Assembly (NCBI RefSeq): GCF_003971235.1 | Contig: NZ_CP034661.1 | Coordinates: 3,658,001 to 3,722,000 of the forward strand | DNA length: 64,000 bases | DNA from: Chryseobacterium aureum | GTDB lineage: Bacteria; Bacteroidota; Bacteroidia; Flavobacteriales; Weeksellaceae | Direction of reading: 5' to 3' | Shown: piece after piece, positions 61,699 to 64,000 of the stretch | Position numbering within the stretch: position 1 is the first letter of the stretch | Layout of the letters: each line of letters starts with the position of its first letter | Made by a program: the position numbers and the translations under genes | The notes under the pieces: generated by a model | What the model was told of the DNA's origin: nothing | Databases searched by the model: none | The model's input: only the letters and a program-made list of their open reading frames with translations

Positions 61699-62655
61699 TT
61701 ATTGTTTCTCAATATCATTTTTTTCTTTAATAATATAACCGGGACGATCTTTAACTTCTTCGAAAATTCGCCAGATATATTCTGCTATAATACCAAGAGA
61801 AAACAGGATAAGTCCTCCAAAAAAAGAGATAAACAATATGATACTCGTCCATCCTTTGGGCTGTATATCATTAAAAAAAGGACTGCCGAAAATTTTAATA
61901 TAAATATAGAACAGAATAAGCAGAAACGAAATTAAGGAAACCCAAAGGCCAAGATTAAATATGAATTTTATAGGAAATGAAGAGGAAGAAAAAAAGGTAT
62001 CCTTTGCCAGCGTTAGCTTCTTTTTTAGCGTCCATCTGGATTTTTGATTGATACCGAGGGGTCTTTTATACCCAAAATGATAAGGGTTAAATCCCAATCT
62101 CAAGATTTCCGCAACAGTTGATGTATTTCTGGGGTGTATTCTTTTGTTAAGGATATCAATTATTTCCCGATCAATGAGGAAAAGATCGGCACCGCCTTTA
62201 GGAAATTTTACTTCCGTAAGATTGTTCATGATTTTGTAGTACGTTTCCGAAAAAACTTTGCTTTTCCAATTGTCATCACGCGTTATTCTATGAGGAATGA
62301 TGATTTTTTCTCCCTGCAGCCAGATGTTGTACATTTCTACAATCGTATCATATGGTTGCTGTTCATCATCTACGATGGGCAATGCACAGGCTCCTTCAGC
62401 CAGAGAAAGTCCTGCAAAAATAGAATAATGGCTGGTGTAGTTTCTGCTAAGTTGATAGGCTCTTACGTTAGTCTCTTTTTTTTCCAGCTCTAATGCTACT
62501 TTGTATGAGTTGTCCAGAGATCCATCATCCATGATAATAAACTCAAAGGGAATATTATTTCGATCTAATAATTCTTTTATATTTTCGTACACGCTTACAA
62601 TGCGTTTTTCGCTGTAATAAGAAAGAAGAATCAGAGATAGTTTTTTAGTCATCAT
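61699..62655 (-). CDS. GT2 polyprenyl-phosphate sugar synthase-like (GtrB/DPM-like)
   Basis: 318 residues. A GT-A domain (SLILLSYYSEKRIVSVYENI, EFIIMDDGSLDNS, LSRNYTSHYSIFAGL) is followed by two C-terminal transmembrane helices (about residues 228-252 and 270-292), the layout of dolichol- or undecaprenyl-phosphate-sugar synthases. The usual DxDLQ(D/H)P reads VDDEQQP here, and the R-x-T/S-R type region is HPRNTSTVAE. It would charge undecaprenyl phosphate with a sugar for a periplasmic GT-C. Confidence 0.85.
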   Translation of the reverse strand: MMTKKLSLILLSYYSEKRIVSVYENIKELLDRNNIPFEFIIMDDGSLDNSYKVALELEKKETNVRAYQLSRNYTSHYSIFAGLSLAEGACALPIVDDEQQPYDTIVEMYNIWLQGEKIIIPHRITRDDNWKSKVFSETYYKIMNNLTEVKFPKGGADLFLIDREIIDILNKRIHPRNTSTVAEILRLGFNPYHFGYKRPLGINQKSRWTLKKKLTLAKDTFFSSSSFPIKFIFNLGLWVSLISFLLILFYIYIKIFGSPFFNDIQPKGWTSIILFISFFGGLILFSLGIIAEYIWRIFEEVKDRPGYIIKEKNDIEKQ

Positions 62656-62677
62656 AAGGTGTTTTTTAAATAAAAGA

Positions 62678-63229
62678 TTATGATCGTTTTATTAACTGTG
62701 CATTTTCAAAAAAATATTCGTTGCCAGCTTCATCTTTCATTTCAAGGTTTATGATTAAACCTGTTGCAGTAATATAACCCTTATGTTTAGCAGGATTGCC
62801 GTACCATACCGTGTTGGCAGGGACATCTTTCGTAATAACACTTCCAGCACCAATTAAGGCATTCTCACCAATAATATTGCCTGCAATAATTGTAGAGTTA
62901 GCACCTATGGAAGCTCCTTTTTTTACTAAAGTTTTACTGAATTCCAGCGGATATTGCTTCGAGCGGGGAATAAGATCATTTGTGAAAGTAACATTCGGAC
63001 CGATAAATACATTATCCTCAAGAGTCACCCCATCCCAAATCTGAACTCCCGGTTTAATGGTTACATTATCTCCGATTTTCACATCGTTCTCTATAAATAC
63101 ATTAAAGTTGATGTTACAGTTATTCCCGATTTCTGCATTCTTTAAAATGACACAGTATTGCCAAACCATAGTGTTTTCACCTATGTGCTCGGTTTGAACA
63201 TCAGACAAGGGATGAATATTATTTTTCAT
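62678..63229 (-). CDS. Hexapeptide N-acyltransferase for a dTDP-3-amino sugar (QdtC/FdtC-like)
   Basis: 183 residues. Starting [23 protein letters not shown], beta-helix repeats run from about residue 20 to 150 ([105 protein letters not shown]). [10 protein letters not shown] is diagnostic for the WlbB/QdtC/FdtC group, which acylates the 3-amino group of dTDP sugars. The downstream cupin gene overlaps it by 11 nt. Acetyl is the usual donor; a longer acyl group is possible. Confidence 0.9.
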   Translation of the reverse strand: MKNNIHPLSDVQTEHIGENTMVWQYCVILKNAEIGNNCNINFNVFIENDVKIGDNVTIKPGVQIWDGVTLEDNVFIGPNVTFTNDLIPRSKQYPLEFSKTLVKKGASIGANSTIIAGNIIGENALIGAGSVITKDVPANTVWYGNPAKHKGYITATGLIINLEMKDEAGNEYFFENAQLIKRS

Positions 63230-63641
63230 TTTGCATTTTTAAATAAGTAGCATAATCTCTTATGTAGTCATTTTCGTTATAGGTATGAGATGCCAGTACC
63301 AGACAAATAGCACCTGAAGAAAAATTAATCTCCGAAGCCCAGATTCCCGGAGGAATATGAAGTCCGATATTGGGACGGTTCAAGAAAACCTGTCTTTTGA
63401 ATTTTCCGTCATCTAATGAAACTTCAAAACTACCGCTTGCTGCAATCAGAAACTGATGGCATTCTTGATGAGAATGGGCACCTCTGCTTTCTCCTCCGGC
63501 AATGTCATATAAGTAGAAAACTCTTTTTACATTAAAAGGAAATGAAGAATTGTTTTCAACTACAGTGAGGTTTCCTTCCTCAAAACTGACTTTACCTAAA
63601 TCAATGACATTACAATCAAATACTGAAACACTATTTTTCAT
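63219..63641 (-). CDS. FdtA/QdtA-type sugar 3,4-ketoisomerase (cupin)
   Basis: 140 residues from the ATG at 63641. The cupin has [36 protein letters not shown], with the HxH pair expected for catalytic and structural roles, and [37 protein letters not shown] near the end. FdtA and QdtA isomerise dTDP-4-keto-6-deoxyglucose to the 3-keto form that the aminotransferase uses. It overlaps its paralogue upstream by 11 nt and the acyltransferase downstream by 11 nt. Confidence 0.9.
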   Translation of the reverse strand: MKNSVSVFDCNVIDLGKVSFEEGNLTVVENNSSFPFNVKRVFYLYDIAGGESRGAHSHQECHQFLIAASGSFEVSLDDGKFKRQVFLNRPNIGLHIPPGIWASEINFSSGAICLVLASHTYNENDYIRDYATYLKMQNEK

Positions 63642-64000
63642 CGGCCAATATTTTAAATTCTTCAAAATCTCTTATATAATCGTCTTCATTATATGTTTTG
63701 TCAGAAACAATCAATGCTAATGAATTGGTTGAAAAGTTTTCCAGTCTGCGCCAGAACATTTTAGGAATGTATAATCCATAATATGATCTGTTTAGGGAAA
63801 ATCTTTGTTCTTCTTTTCCATTGTGTATAACCACATCAAAGCTTCCGGAAAGAGCAATGATAAATTCTTGCTGTTGCTTGAAAGCATGGCTGCCTCTCAC
63901 TTCACCTCCGGGTACATCATATATCCAATAGGTTCTTTCTATTGGAAAAGGCAATTGATTGGGGTTTTCAAAAAAAGATAAATTTCCCCTTTTGTCATAT
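63631..64000 (-). CDS. WxcM-like cupin, second FdtA paralogue, N-terminus beyond the window
   Basis: About 122 residues are visible; the coding frame is open to base 64000 (YDKRGNLSFFENPNQL), so the start is outside. TYWIYDVPGGEVRGSHAFKQQQEFIIALSGSFDVVI and YGLYIPKMFWRRLENFSTNSLALIVSDKTYNEDDYIRDF match the FdtA/WxcM family. The second His of the HxH pair is Phe here (SHAF), unlike the downstream copy, so its catalytic role is doubtful. Confidence 0.88.
   Translation of the reverse strand, partial: YDKRGNLSFFENPNQLPFPIERTYWIYDVPGGEVRGSHAFKQQQEFIIALSGSFDVVIHNGKEEQRFSLNRSYYGLYIPKMFWRRLENFSTNSLALIVSDKTYNEDDYIRDFEEFKILADEK

Noticed and set aside
1..64000. CRISPR arrays, tRNA or rRNA genes
   Set aside because: No regularly spaced repeats, cloverleaf sequences or rRNA stretches were recognised on either strand.

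Overview
The window looks like chromosomal DNA of a flavobacterium, most likely Chryseobacterium or a close relative (Weeksellaceae). The evidence is four proteins with type B type IX secretion (T9SS) C-termini, an exosortase of the flavobacterial XrtF type, many lipoproteins, AT-rich DNA, almost no Shine-Dalgarno sequences, and promoters of the Bacteroidetes TAnnTTTG class. The genus is an inference; no rRNA gene is present.

Region 1 (1-41.5 kb) is mostly core chromosome. It holds a partial APH-type kinase, exosortase XrtF with its partner, a CDF cation exporter, aspartate-semialdehyde dehydrogenase, a TonB-dependent receptor, the NAD genes nadB and nadC with an AT-rich membrane-protein gene between them, and a nitroreductase. 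Next come two T9SS proteins with lectin-like N-termini, the dnaB-LRR-rnhA operon, two more T9SS proteins with a different N-terminus, an MFS transporter, a GH3-family enzyme, small secreted proteins and lipoproteins, mfd, a three-gene array of related secreted proteins, two related lipoproteins, and pth. It ends with an operon of two beta-carbonic anhydrases around a SulP transporter and a small secreted protein, which I read as a bicarbonate uptake and interconversion unit.

Region 2 (41.58-43.35 kb) is an intact IS3-family element with an A7 frameshift site, followed by about 500 bp of apparently decayed sequence. It marks the edge of the accessory region.

Region 3 (43.35-64.0 kb, running off the end) is a surface-polysaccharide locus, mostly on the minus strand. 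It encodes two GT4 and six GT2 glycosyltransferases, a PF11316-type transferase, two WbsX-like proteins, four left-handed beta-helix acyltransferases, one membrane acyltransferase 3, a short epimerase-like SDR, and a multi-spanning membrane protein next to a polyprenyl-phosphate-sugar synthase-like GT2. At the right end, two FdtA/WxcM cupins, a QdtC/FdtC-like acyltransferase and a DegT aminotransferase form the usual set for a dTDP-3-acylamino-3,6-dideoxyhexose. On the plus strand inside this locus lies a compact KAS III-ACP-SDR cassette, the best candidate for something unusual: it could make a dedicated acyl group for the glycan. Its SDR carries an in-frame TGA, so in this genome it is broken unless the base is an error.

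No CRISPR array, tRNA, rRNA or prophage was seen. Intrinsic terminators and TAnnTTTG promoter boxes are listed where they can be read. In five genes the promoter box lies only 3-4 nt before the start codon, which predicts leaderless mRNAs.
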